This document shows positions 53,771 to 62,500 of a stretch of 64,000 nt of DNA, piece after piece (positions within the stretch are counted from its first letter, which is position 1; every line of letters begins with the position of its first letter). The translations under genes were made by a program, and so were the position numbers. The stretch comes from an uncultured Bacteroidia bacterium (lineage in GTDB: Bacteria > Bacteroidota > Bacteroidia > Bacteroidales > UBA932), in the NCBI GenBank assembly GCA_902780455.1, contig CACZFO010000001.1:62001-126000 (forward strand). The letters run 5' to 3'. The notes beneath the pieces are model-generated. The model ran no database searches, was not told where the DNA came from, and saw nothing but the letters and a program-made list of their open reading frames with translations.

Positions 53771-56014
53771 ATGAGCAAGAGAAACAACAGAGGTGGAAAC
53801 GGTTCTGGCAAGAGAAGATCAGCCGTTTACGGAATCAAAAAATCCCGCAGGCGCAGCGGTATGACAATGGGACGGGATGCAGAGAGGGGAATGCGCTCCC
53901 ATGGCGGAAAGAAAGTGCTGCAGGAGGTTGAAGGTGTACTTGAAATCGCATCCGGAGGATATGGCTTTGTACGTCTTGCTCCAAAGGAGGGAGAAAATCC
54001 ACTGGCCAAGACTGACAGGAGGGAGGATGTTTTCATCCCGATAGGAAAGATGAGGGGCGCTCTCAACAATGATACGGTAAGGGTTGCCATTCTTAAGAAA
54101 AATCCGGAAAAAGGAAACGAAGGAGAAGTAATCAAGATAGTAAGCCGCTCCACCCGTCCTTATGTAGGTCTGATGCAGATCACCGGCCGGCATGCCTGGG
54201 TCATCATAGAGAACAGGAGCATGCCTTACGACGTTGAGGTTCCGATAGACAGCGTGCAGAAGGAGTGGCAGGGAATGAAGGTTTCCGTTCTGGTAAAGGA
54301 TTTTCCAAAAGGTTTCCAGACCCCTGTCGGAGAAATTGTTGACGTGCTCGGAAAGCCGGGCGAGAACGACACCGAAATGCACGCCATCCTTTCAGAATAC
54401 GGGCTTCCTTACAAGTTCCCTGCAAACGTGGAAGCAGAGGCCAACAGGATTCCAAAGAAGATTACGGCCAAGGATCTGGAAGGCAGGCGTGACCTTCGCA
54501 AAGACTGCATATTCACCATAGACCCGGCAGATGCCAAGGACTTTGACGATGCCGTATCCTACAAGGCTATGGACAACGGTCATATAGAGGTTGGAATCCA
54601 CATCGCCGATGTATCCTATTATGTAAGGCCGCAGTCTGTGCTGGACAAGGAGGCCTATGCCAGGGCAACTTCTGTCTACCTCGTGGACAGGACCATCCCT
54701 ATGCTTCCGGAAGCCCTTTCAAACAATCTCTGCTCTCTCCGTCCGGGAGAAGACAAGCTCTGTTTCTCGGCGATCTTTGAGATGGATCCAGCCGGCAAGG
54801 TGTACGGACAGTGGTTCGGCCGTACCGTGATATGCTCGGCATTCCGCTTTGCCTATGAGGAGGCTCAGCAGATAATAGACAATGAAGGCGACATGTCTTC
54901 ATACAAACCGGTCATGCCGGAGGGAAAGATTCCTTCACAGGAAGTGGTAAAATCTGTCCTGGAACTCCACAAGCTTGCCACCATCCTCCGCAAGAAGCGT
55001 TTCCAGGAGGGCTCCATCAGTTTCGAGAGGCCGGAAATGAAGGTGATGGTAGACGAGAAGGGCAAGCCGGTGGATGTGGTTCAGAAGATTACAAAGTCTG
55101 CCAACTGGCTTATAGAGGAATACATGCTGCTGGCCAACAAGGCCGTGGCAACCTATGTGGCAACAGCCATACGCAAGCAGGCTCCTACGTTTGTCTACCG
55201 TATCCACGACGAGCCTAACATGGAGAAGGTTGCCGAACTGAAGACATTTGTCAAGTACTTCGGGTACAAGCTGGATGCCGTTGAAACTCCAAAGCAGCTG
55301 GCAAAGAGCCTGAACAAGCTGGTTGAGCAGATTCACGGCAAGCCTGAATGCGACACCATAGAACTTCTGGCACTCAGATGTATGGCAAGGGCCCAGTACT
55401 CAACCGACAACATAGGCCACTACGGACTGGGATTCAGGTATTACACCCACTTTACATCTCCTATCAGAAGGTATCCGGACATGATGGTGCACCGTCTGCT
55501 GTCAAGATATCTTGCCGGGGAAAAGAGTGCTGACAAGGCAGCCTTTGAAGAATACTGCCTCCATTCATCGCAGAGAGAGCAGATAGCCACCGAGGCAGAA
55601 AGGGCCAGCATCAAGTACAAGATGGCCGAATACATGAAGGAAAGGGTCGGGCAGGTTTACGACGGAACCGTCAGCGGAGTTACCGAGTGGGGTATCTATG
55701 TCCAGGTGGAGCCTACACGCATAGAAGGCATGGTTGCCCTCAGGGAGCTTACAGACGATTACTACCAGTTTGACGAGAAGACATTCACGGTTTACGGTAA
55801 GTCCACCGGCAGGAAATTCACCCTTGGAGACAAGGTTAAGGTAAAGGTTGAGAGGGCTTCCCTGGAACAGAAGACCATAGATTTCTCCCTGGTGATTCCG
55901 GAAGGAGAGCCAACCGGAGACTTTGTTCCTTCTGCAGAAGAAGATCAAAACAAGACAAAAAAGAAAGCCGCAAAGAAAGCAACTAAAACAACAACGAAGA
56001 AGACAAAGAAATAA
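53771..56014 (+). CDS. rnr: Ribonuclease R
   Basis: 747 aa. A basic N-terminal tail leads into cold-shock domains (GVLEIASGGYGFVRL, REDVFIPIGKMRGALNNDTV), then the RNB catalytic domain with IDPADAKDFDDAVSY and the IHIADVSYYV block. An S1 domain follows (YDGTVSGVTEWGIYVQVEP), then a Lys-rich tail (KKKAAKKATKTTTKKTKK). It is a processive 3'-5' exoribonuclease that degrades structured RNA and acts in rRNA quality control. gpmI starts 3 bases after its stop. Confidence 0.96.
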   Translation: MSKRNNRGGNGSGKRRSAVYGIKKSRRRSGMTMGRDAERGMRSHGGKKVLQEVEGVLEIASGGYGFVRLAPKEGENPLAKTDRREDVFIPIGKMRGALNNDTVRVAILKKNPEKGNEGEVIKIVSRSTRPYVGLMQITGRHAWVIIENRSMPYDVEVPIDSVQKEWQGMKVSVLVKDFPKGFQTPVGEIVDVLGKPGENDTEMHAILSEYGLPYKFPANVEAEANRIPKKITAKDLEGRRDLRKDCIFTIDPADAKDFDDAVSYKAMDNGHIEVGIHIADVSYYVRPQSVLDKEAYARATSVYLVDRTIPMLPEALSNNLCSLRPGEDKLCFSAIFEMDPAGKVYGQWFGRTVICSAFRFAYEEAQQIIDNEGDMSSYKPVMPEGKIPSQEVVKSVLELHKLATILRKKRFQEGSISFERPEMKVMVDEKGKPVDVVQKITKSANWLIEEYMLLANKAVATYVATAIRKQAPTFVYRIHDEPNMEKVAELKTFVKYFGYKLDAVETPKQLAKSLNKLVEQIHGKPECDTIELLALRCMARAQYSTDNIGHYGLGFRYYTHFTSPIRRYPDMMVHRLLSRYLAGEKSADKAAFEEYCLHSSQREQIATEAERASIKYKMAEYMKERVGQVYDGTVSGVTEWGIYVQVEPTRIEGMVALRELTDDYYQFDEKTFTVYGKSTGRKFTLGDKVKVKVERASLEQKTIDFSLVIPEGEPTGDFVPSAEEDQNKTKKKAAKKATKTTTKKTKK

Positions 56015-56017
56015 GAC

Positions 56018-57532
56018 ATGGGAAAGAAAGTTTTACTTATGATCCTCGACGGATGGGGATTGGGAGCACATGACAAGTCAGATGTCATATATACTCAAGG
56101 ACAACCTAACATTGATGCCCTCAGGGCAAGATATCCGCATTCCCAGCTGATGGCCTGCGGAGAAGATGTAGGTCTTCCGGACGGGCAGATGGGCAACTCC
56201 GAAGTTGGTCACCTGAACATAGGTGCAGGAAGGGTTGTCTATCAGGACCTGGTTAAGATAAACAAGGTATGCCGTGAGCACAAGATGCTTGAAAACAAGG
56301 AGATAAAGGCCGTGATGGAGTATGCGAAAGAAGGTCATGACCTGCATCTGATGGGACTGGTGTCAAGGGGCGGAGTCCACAGTTCGCTTGAGCATGTTTT
56401 CGGTTTCCTCGATGCAGCAAAAGAGTGCGGACTTGAAAGGGTTTTCGTACACTGTTTCATGGATGGAAGAGATACCGACCCTCATAGTGGAAAGGGCTTT
56501 GTCAAAGAGCTTGAAGACCACATGGCAAAAAGCTGCGGCAAGGTTGCTTCTGTTTGCGGAAGATTCTACGCCATGGACCGCGACAAGAGATGGAACAGGA
56601 TCAAGGAAGGCTATGACCTTCTCACAGAAGGCAAAGGAGCACAGTTCACATCAGCCCAGGATGGTATCCAGGCCTCTTATGACCAGGATGTTACAGATGA
56701 ATTCATTAAGCCGGTAAGCATCGTTGAAAACGGAAAACCGGTTGCAACAATCAAAGCAGACGACGCTGTCATCTTCTTCAATTTCCGCAACGACCGCGCA
56801 AGGGAAATGACATCTGTCCTTACCCAGAAAGACATGCCGGAAGAAGGGATGCACACCATTCCGCTTTACTACTGCTGCCTTACACCTTATGATGACAAGT
56901 TCAAAGGTCTTCACATCCTGTTCGACAAGGAAAACGTGCATAAGACTCTGGGAGAAGTCGTTGCAGCCGCAGGAAAGCGTCAGCTCAGAATCGCTGAGAC
57001 AGAAAAATACGCCCACGTCACATTCTTCTTCAACGGCGGAAGGGAAGAGCCTTTTGAGAATGAAGACAGGATACTGGTGGCTTCTCCAAAGGTTGCAACA
57101 TACGATCTGCAGCCTGAAATGAGCGCTCCGGAAGTTGCTGAAAAACTCATAGAGGCCATCCGTACCGGAAAGGAAGACATGATCATCCTGAACTTTGCCA
57201 ACGGCGACATGGTGGGCCATACGGGAGTCTATCCGGCTATCTGCAAGGCAGTTGAGACCATAGACAAACTTACGGGAAAAGTGGTGGAGGAGGCAAGGAA
57301 GATGGGATATTCTGTTCTCATTACCGCAGACCACGGCAATGCAGACTATGCCATCAATCCGGACGGAACTCCGAATACCGCCCATTCGCTCAACCCTGTA
57401 CAGTTTGTAGTGGTTGACGATGATGTCAAGGAAGTTGAAGACGGAAGGCTCTGCGACATAGCTCCTACCATCCTCAAACTGATGGATATTCCTCAGCCGC
57501 AAGAAATGACAGGAAAGGTTCTCATAAAGTAG
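56018..57532 (+). CDS. gpmI: 2,3-bisphosphoglycerate-independent phosphoglycerate mutase
   Basis: 504 aa. Alkaline-phosphatase-fold motifs: [11 protein letters not shown] with the first metal Asp, [17 protein letters not shown] with the phosphoserine nucleophile, [26 protein letters not shown], and the metal ligands in [12 protein letters not shown]. It interconverts 3- and 2-phosphoglycerate in glycolysis with two manganese ions. It is cotranscribed with rnr. A perfect 16-bp palindrome begins right after its stop codon, and a remnant of the dnaE start lies 23 bases beyond. Confidence 0.96.
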   Translation: MGKKVLLMILDGWGLGAHDKSDVIYTQGQPNIDALRARYPHSQLMACGEDVGLPDGQMGNSEVGHLNIGAGRVVYQDLVKINKVCREHKMLENKEIKAVMEYAKEGHDLHLMGLVSRGGVHSSLEHVFGFLDAAKECGLERVFVHCFMDGRDTDPHSGKGFVKELEDHMAKSCGKVASVCGRFYAMDRDKRWNRIKEGYDLLTEGKGAQFTSAQDGIQASYDQDVTDEFIKPVSIVENGKPVATIKADDAVIFFNFRNDRAREMTSVLTQKDMPEEGMHTIPLYYCCLTPYDDKFKGLHILFDKENVHKTLGEVVAAAGKRQLRIAETEKYAHVTFFFNGGREEPFENEDRILVASPKVATYDLQPEMSAPEVAEKLIEAIRTGKEDMIILNFANGDMVGHTGVYPAICKAVETIDKLTGKVVEEARKMGYSVLITADHGNADYAINPDGTPNTAHSLNPVQFVVVDDDVKEVEDGRLCDIAPTILKLMDIPQPQEMTGKVLIK

Positions 57533-57548
57533 TTTTATCGCGATAAAA
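57533..57548. repeat. 16-bp perfect palindrome after gpmI
   Basis: TTTTATCGCGATAAAA is a loopless perfect dyad directly after the gpmI stop. It looks more like a protein site or insertion boundary than a terminator, since it has only a CGCG core and no loop. Confidence 0.5.
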
Positions 57549-57555
57549 AAACAAG

Positions 57556-57648
57556 ATGATACACCTGCATCTGCAAAGCCATTATTCCATTCAGGACAGG
57601 AGTAAGGAATCCAGATATCTCCTCTTGTTATTATGTCTCCTAAAATAA
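57556..57648 (+). pseudogene. Remnant of the dnaE 5' end, joined to foreign sequence
   Basis: An ATG frame begins MIHLHLQSHYSIQD, close to the DnaE start MSTPFVHLHLHSHYSILDG, and then runs into unrelated codons and a stop after 30 residues. At DNA level 57560-57592 matches 59519-59551 in 32 of 33 bases. Upstream both copies share CAAGATGA; the intact gene has 12 extra in-frame bases after it. The PHP motif (HLHLHSHYS) is kept except His to Gln. It is probably the old dnaE start left after insertion or recombination, and is not functional. Confidence 0.8.
57560..57592 (+). repeat. 33-bp direct repeat of the dnaE start, left copy
   Basis: One mismatch to 59519-59551. The two copies bound the AT-rich block, 1959 bases apart. 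Confidence 0.85.
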
Positions 57649-57782
57649 TTGAATCAATGGGATTAGAATTTTTTTGGGGAACAAAAATCACAGAACCAAA
57701 TACTGGGTCATTTTGTATTCAGTGGAATAATACCGATTTTATAGATGTTTCACCAATACCATTAGGCTGCTACACCAATTAA
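57606..57782 (+). pseudogene. A1: 5'-truncated homologue of the A2 gene
   Basis: The frame is open from 57606 (after a stop at 57603) and contains one ATG, at 57633, giving only 49 residues. From about KIIESMGLEFFWGT through IQWNNTDFIDVSPIPLGCYTN it aligns without a break to the C-terminal half of A2 (SIINEMGLQLYWGT, IQWNNTEYTELTPILLGCYT). The first 60 or so residues of A are missing, cut off where the dnaE remnant begins. It is therefore a broken copy. B1 follows 16 bases later, in the same A-then-B order as A2-B2. Base composition is strongly AT-rich. Confidence 0.7.
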
Positions 57783-57798
57783 TGAAATATATATAATT

Positions 57799-58446
57799 AT
57801 GAAGTGTTTTTTTTACACAATAATATTATTAGCGGTATGTCAGTCAAAAGCATATTCTCAATCTTTTGAAGAATTACCGCTAGACAAACAAAACACTTTT
57901 TTCGAAGGGTACTGGAAATCTGTTTCTAGCAATAGTGATACAATTTTCATTTTAAAAATTAAACATTTTGAAACGGAGAGAGGCAATGTATATATTGGTT
58001 CATATCTTTTAAAGTACAATGAGACACTAGATGATAAACTATCTGATCTTTCAGATTTTCTACCCTTTTCCTCTTTCGAGGATTTTAAAAGAATAGATTC
58101 GATAAAGTTCTACCAAAATAAGGTAAAGCAATGGTATTCAATATTTCTCACGGGGGGGACCTCTCATGTTATGAGAGGATCTTTTTATGATTATATAAAA
58201 GGGCATCGCAACGGGCAAGTAACACTTGAGGTTTTATCTGCACAAAATGGTAGTGAAACAATCACTTGGTCTTTAACGATAGGAGATGGTACGTATTACT
58301 ATCCCAACGGTTGTGAAAATGAACTTTTTACTTTCTCTGTTCCTACAAGTACAGTATTTACAAAAATATATAACCTTAGAGAGTTTGAAAATGAAGGGAT
58401 CGTTCTCCCCCCATTTCCGCGACAGTTAGAGGTTCATCAACCCTAA
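57799..58446 (+). CDS. B1: secreted protein of unknown function, paralogue of B2
   Basis: 215 aa with a signal peptide (about 1-20, KAYSQ end). It is followed by a beta-rich domain with FFEGYWKSVSSNSDTIFILK, then GNVYIGSYLLKY, RGSFYDYIKGHRNGQVTLEV, ITWSLTIGDGTYYYPNG and a C-terminal GIVLPPFPRQLE. It is clearly paralogous to B2 at 58804. No catalytic motif is apparent. The FFEGYWK start recalls small exported DUF6705-type proteins of Bacteroidota, but I cannot confirm this. It is far more AT-rich than its neighbours and contains a G7 run at 58152-58158. An immunity role is possible. Confidence 0.65.
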   Translation: MKCFFYTIILLAVCQSKAYSQSFEELPLDKQNTFFEGYWKSVSSNSDTIFILKIKHFETERGNVYIGSYLLKYNETLDDKLSDLSDFLPFSSFEDFKRIDSIKFYQNKVKQWYSIFLTGGTSHVMRGSFYDYIKGHRNGQVTLEVLSAQNGSETITWSLTIGDGTYYYPNGCENELFTFSVPTSTVFTKIYNLREFENEGIVLPPFPRQLEVHQP

Positions 58447-58457
58447 AAAACACGAGT

Positions 58458-58802
58458 TTGAACTTGGATATCCTCATTAAAGACAGTACGACATTTCATA
58501 ACTATATAAATAATTATTTGATAAATTCGAACACCCCTGATTGGTATAATAAACAAAGGCAAGTATTGATAGATGATTTTGGTGATTTATATTCTGAAAA
58601 GAAAATATACAATAACCGCAATAACACATATGAGTACATAGACGTAATAAAATCTATCATTAATGAAATGGGACTACAATTGTATTGGGGTACTTTAATT
58701 AATGGCAATTCAGAACAAAAACTAATACAATGGAATAATACCGAATATACAGAGTTAACCCCGATACTTCTTGGATGTTATACTCATATTCAAAGATTAT
58801 AA
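58458..58802 (+). CDS. A2: unknown protein, TTG start only, possible orphan C-terminal module
   Basis: 114 aa if TTG 58458 is used. The frame is open back to 58395 without any ATG, and the first ATG lies halfway through, at GLQLYWGT. So either TTG initiates or this is a detached C-terminal domain. No signal peptide or membrane segment. Composition is polar and Asn/Tyr/Ile-rich, with DWYNKQRQVLIDDFGDLYSEK and IQWNNTEYTELTPILLGCYT. It ends one base before B2, an arrangement like toxin-then-immunity pairs. I do not recognise the family. A truncated homologue, A1, precedes B1. Confidence 0.45.
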   Translation: MNLDILIKDSTTFHNYINNYLINSNTPDWYNKQRQVLIDDFGDLYSEKKIYNNRNNTYEYIDVIKSIINEMGLQLYWGTLINGNSEQKLIQWNNTEYTELTPILLGCYTHIQRL

Positions 58803-58803
58803 A

Positions 58804-59475
58804 ATGAAAAACACAAGACAAATAAAACAGATTTTTCTTGTTGCTTTAATTGTATTATCAAGAACCACTGTTGTATTATCTCAAGATTTAAATGGTCTTG
58901 TAACAGAGGAACAGAAATCATTTTTTGAAGGGTACTGGAAATATACATCATCTACAAGGGATACGATATTTATAGTTAAGTTAAAGTATTTTGAGATGAC
59001 TTTTGGTGGAGAGATATTTAATTATTACATAGGTTCATATCTATATAAAAACCCTTCTCTGGAAGAGGATAACTTATCTATTCTTACAGACTATATGCAG
59101 GAGAGCACCTATGATGATTATTATAACAAGTATTCAACACGAAATGTTAGAGAGAATTATATACCCATCCGAGTATGCAATTATTCATATAATGACATGA
59201 GTGGCGTTTTTTATGATTATACAAAGGACCATATGAATGGTGAGGTAACCCTTTCTGTAATTTCTATCGAAACGGGAGCAGAAACCATAAGTTGGTCTTT
59301 AAAGATCGGCGAAGGAGTATATATGTACGCAGAGGGGGAACAAAATAGGTTGTTTTCTTTTTCTGTTCCAACCAAACTGATATTGACCAAAGTACATAAT
59401 TTAAAAGAGTTTGAGGATATTGGAATAATACTTCCTCCTTTTCCCAGGAAGATGGAATTAAACCCCAAAGATTAA
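58804..59475 (+). CDS. B2: secreted protein of unknown function, paralogue of B1
   Basis: 223 aa from ATG 58804; a longer frame from 58771 overlaps A2 and lacks a signal. The signal peptide is about residues 1-25 (VVLSQD end). The domain matches B1 throughout: FFEGYWKYTSSTRDTIFIVK, FNYYIGSYLYKN, SGVFYDYTKDHMNGEVTLSV, ISWSLKIGEGVYMYAEG, GIILPPFPRKMEL. B2 has a few extra residues after KYFE. The conserved core and divergent middle suggest family members matched to different partners. It is 27 bases upstream of dnaE. Confidence 0.65.
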   Translation: MKNTRQIKQIFLVALIVLSRTTVVLSQDLNGLVTEEQKSFFEGYWKYTSSTRDTIFIVKLKYFEMTFGGEIFNYYIGSYLYKNPSLEEDNLSILTDYMQESTYDDYYNKYSTRNVRENYIPIRVCNYSYNDMSGVFYDYTKDHMNGEVTLSVISIETGAETISWSLKIGEGVYMYAEGEQNRLFSFSVPTKLILTKVHNLKEFEDIGIILPPFPRKMELNPKD

Positions 59476-59502
59476 ATTAAATGCAACAATAAGTATAGCA
59501 AG

Positions 59503-62500
59503 ATGAGCACTCCTTTTGTACACCTGCATCTGCACAGCCATTATTCCATTCTTGACGGAATGGGAAAGATAGAGGATTATATAGCCAGGGCAATGGAACT
59601 TGACATGCCGGCCATGGCCCTTACGGACCACGGCGTGATGTACGGAATCAAGGACTTTCTGGATTCGGTGAAGAAGGCTGAGAAGAAGACCGGGAAAAAG
59701 CTGAAGCCGATAGTTGGTTGCGAGGTATATGTTGCACCGGAGAGCCGCCTGATAAAGAAGGCTTATCCAGACAAGAGAAGCGCTTACCACCTGATACTTC
59801 TGGCAAAGAACCTAATAGGTTACCATAACCTTATGAAGCTGTCTTCCCTTGGTTTTACGGAGGGTTTCTACAACCGTCCGAGGGTGGACCATGAATTAAT
59901 CCAGAAGTATCACGAGGGGCTTATCTGCTGTTCTGCCTGTCTTGCGGGAGAGATTCCTCAGGCCATACTGAAAGGCAACATAGAAGAAGCACGTCAGACG
60001 GCGCTTTGGTACAAGAACATATTCGGAGAAGATTTTTACTTTGAGATCCAGAATCACAACTGCAAGGTACCAGGCCAGGACAACATAGTCTTTGAGGAGC
60101 AGCAGAGGGTGAACCCTGTGCTTTATGCATTTTCTGAAGAGCTTGGTATCAAGTGTGTTGCAACCAACGACTGTCACTTTGTAAAGAAAGAGGACGGGCC
60201 GGCACACGACCTTTTCATCTGCATCAACACGGCCAGCAAGCTCACAGACCAGAACCGCCTGCACTATACCCAGGAAGAGTACATGAAGAGCGGTGACGAA
60301 ATGGCCGAACTCAATTACGGACATCCGGAAGTAATTGCCAATACGCTGGAGATAGCAGACAAGGTAGAAAGATACGAGATAGACATAAAGCACATACTTC
60401 CGCACTTTGACATTCCGGAAGAGTTTGCAGATTCAAACGAATACCTCAAGCATCTGGTTTACGAGGGAGCAAGGAAACGCTATGGCGAGAACATACTGCC
60501 GAGCGTGAAGGAAAGGATAGACTTTGAGCTGGATACCATCCGCAAGATGGGTTTTCCGGACTACTTCCTCATTGTCCACGACTTCATAAACCATGCACGT
60601 TCAGAGGGTATCTGGGTTGGACCGGGAAGAGGTTCCGCAGCCGGCAGCGTTGTGGCATACTGCCTGACAATCACCAATATGGACCCTATCAAGTACGACC
60701 TTCTGTTTGAGCGTTTCCTCAATCCGGACCGTATATCCATGCCGGATATCGACATAGACTTTGAGGAGGAAAGACGCGGCGAGGTCTATGAATACGTGGA
60801 GAAGAAATACGGCAAGGACCATGTTTCCCATGTGGTGACCTTTGGCACCATGGCTACCAAACAGGCTATCAAGGATGTTGCAAGGATAGAGGACCTTCCT
60901 CTGCCCATATCCAACAAGCTGGCCGGCATGGTGCCTACAAGGAGTTTCCAGGAAGATGTCAAGACCAAGGACAAGGACGGAAAGGAAGTGGTTGAAACAA
61001 AGGACTACAAGCCCAACTTCACCAACTGTCTGAAATTCGTTGAAGATTTCCGCAAGGAATATGAAGATTCGCCGGATCCGAAGATCAAGGAAACACTTCA
61101 TTTTGCAAGGGAACTGGAGGGAACCATCCGACAGACCGGAGTACACGCCTGCGCCGTAATCATAGGACCTCACAACCTGATGGAGCACATACCGGTATCG
61201 GTGGCCAAAGGTGTGGAGGGATGGATATCCCAGTACGAAGGAACCAGGATAGAAGATGTAGGAATGCTCAAGATGGACTTCCTGGGCCTGAGAACCCTCT
61301 CCATACTGAAGGAAACTCTTGAGAACATCCGCAAGCATACCGGAAAGCAACTTGACATAGACAGCGTCCCTCTTGACGACAAGGCGACCTTCAAGCTCTT
61401 TGGAAGGGGTGATACCGTTGCCACATTCCAGTTTGAAAGCCCTGGAATGCAGAAATGGCTCAGAGACCTTCATCCTTCAAGATTTGAAGACCTCATAGCC
61501 ATGAATGCCCTCTACCGTCCGGGTCCTATGCAGTACATTCCAAAGTTCGTTGCCAGGAAGACGGGCAAGGAGGCCATTACCTATGAACTTCCTGAAATGG
61601 AGGAAATCCTTTCCGATACTTATGGAGTTACCGTCTACCAGGAGCAGGTGATGCTGCTTTCTCAGAAACTTGCAAAGTTCACCAAGGGCCAGGCAGATAC
61701 CCTGCGAAAAGCCATGGGTAAGAAGAACCTGGAGAAGATGCAGGAACTGGAGGAAAAGTTCCTTGCCAACGGTGTTGAGAACGGGTTCTCAAAGGAAATC
61801 CTGCAGAAGATCTGGAACGACTGGAAGGAATTTGCAAAATATGCGTTCAACAAGTCCCACTCTACCTGCTATGCGTGGGTGGGTTATCTGACAGGATACT
61901 TCAAGGCCCATTATCCGGCAGAGTTCATGGCCGCCAACCTTACAAAGAACTCAACTGACACAAAGGAGATCACCGTCCTGATGGACGAGTGCAAGAGGAT
62001 GGGGCTGAGCGTTCTCGGTCCGGACGTGAACGAGGGCGGAGTGAACGCCACCGTAACGGCAAAGGGCGGGATAAGGTTCGGCCTTGCGGCAATCAAGGGT
62101 CTGGGAACCCAGGTTGCTGAAGATATAGTCAAGAACGCTCCTTACAAGGATATCTACGACTTTGTGGAAAGGGCTAGCCGCCAGAACATGAACCGCAAGA
62201 CTCTGGAGAGCCTGATATATGCCGGAGCGTTTGATTCTTCATTCCCAGAAATCCGCAGGGACCAGTATTTCATGCCGAACACGAAGGGCGAGATATTCCT
62301 GGACAGCCTTATCCGCTACAGTCAGGACTTTGGCTCCATTGACAGCAGCATAGAATCTCTCTTCGGCGACCAGGATGAGGGATTCCAGCTCAAGAAGCCT
62401 GAGATTCCGGCACGCCAGGGCGAGATGAACCTTGTGGAATTCCTCAAGAAGGAGAGGGAACTGGTAGGTATGTACATATCTTCACACCCTCTGGATGTCT

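Noticed and set aside
57533-57548. Palindrome after gpmI as a terminator
   Set aside because: It has no loop, a weak A/T stem and only a short T run, so it is a poor intrinsic terminator.
56651-57691. 346-codon minus-strand frame opposite gpmI, running into the island
   Set aside because: Mostly antisense to gpmI, with a Cys/His/Ile-rich nonsense composition; no domain was seen.
57549-59502. Island as a prophage, IS element or integrative element
   Set aside because: No transposase, integrase, terminal inverted repeats or tRNA attachment site is present; the flanking repeat is a piece of dnaE.
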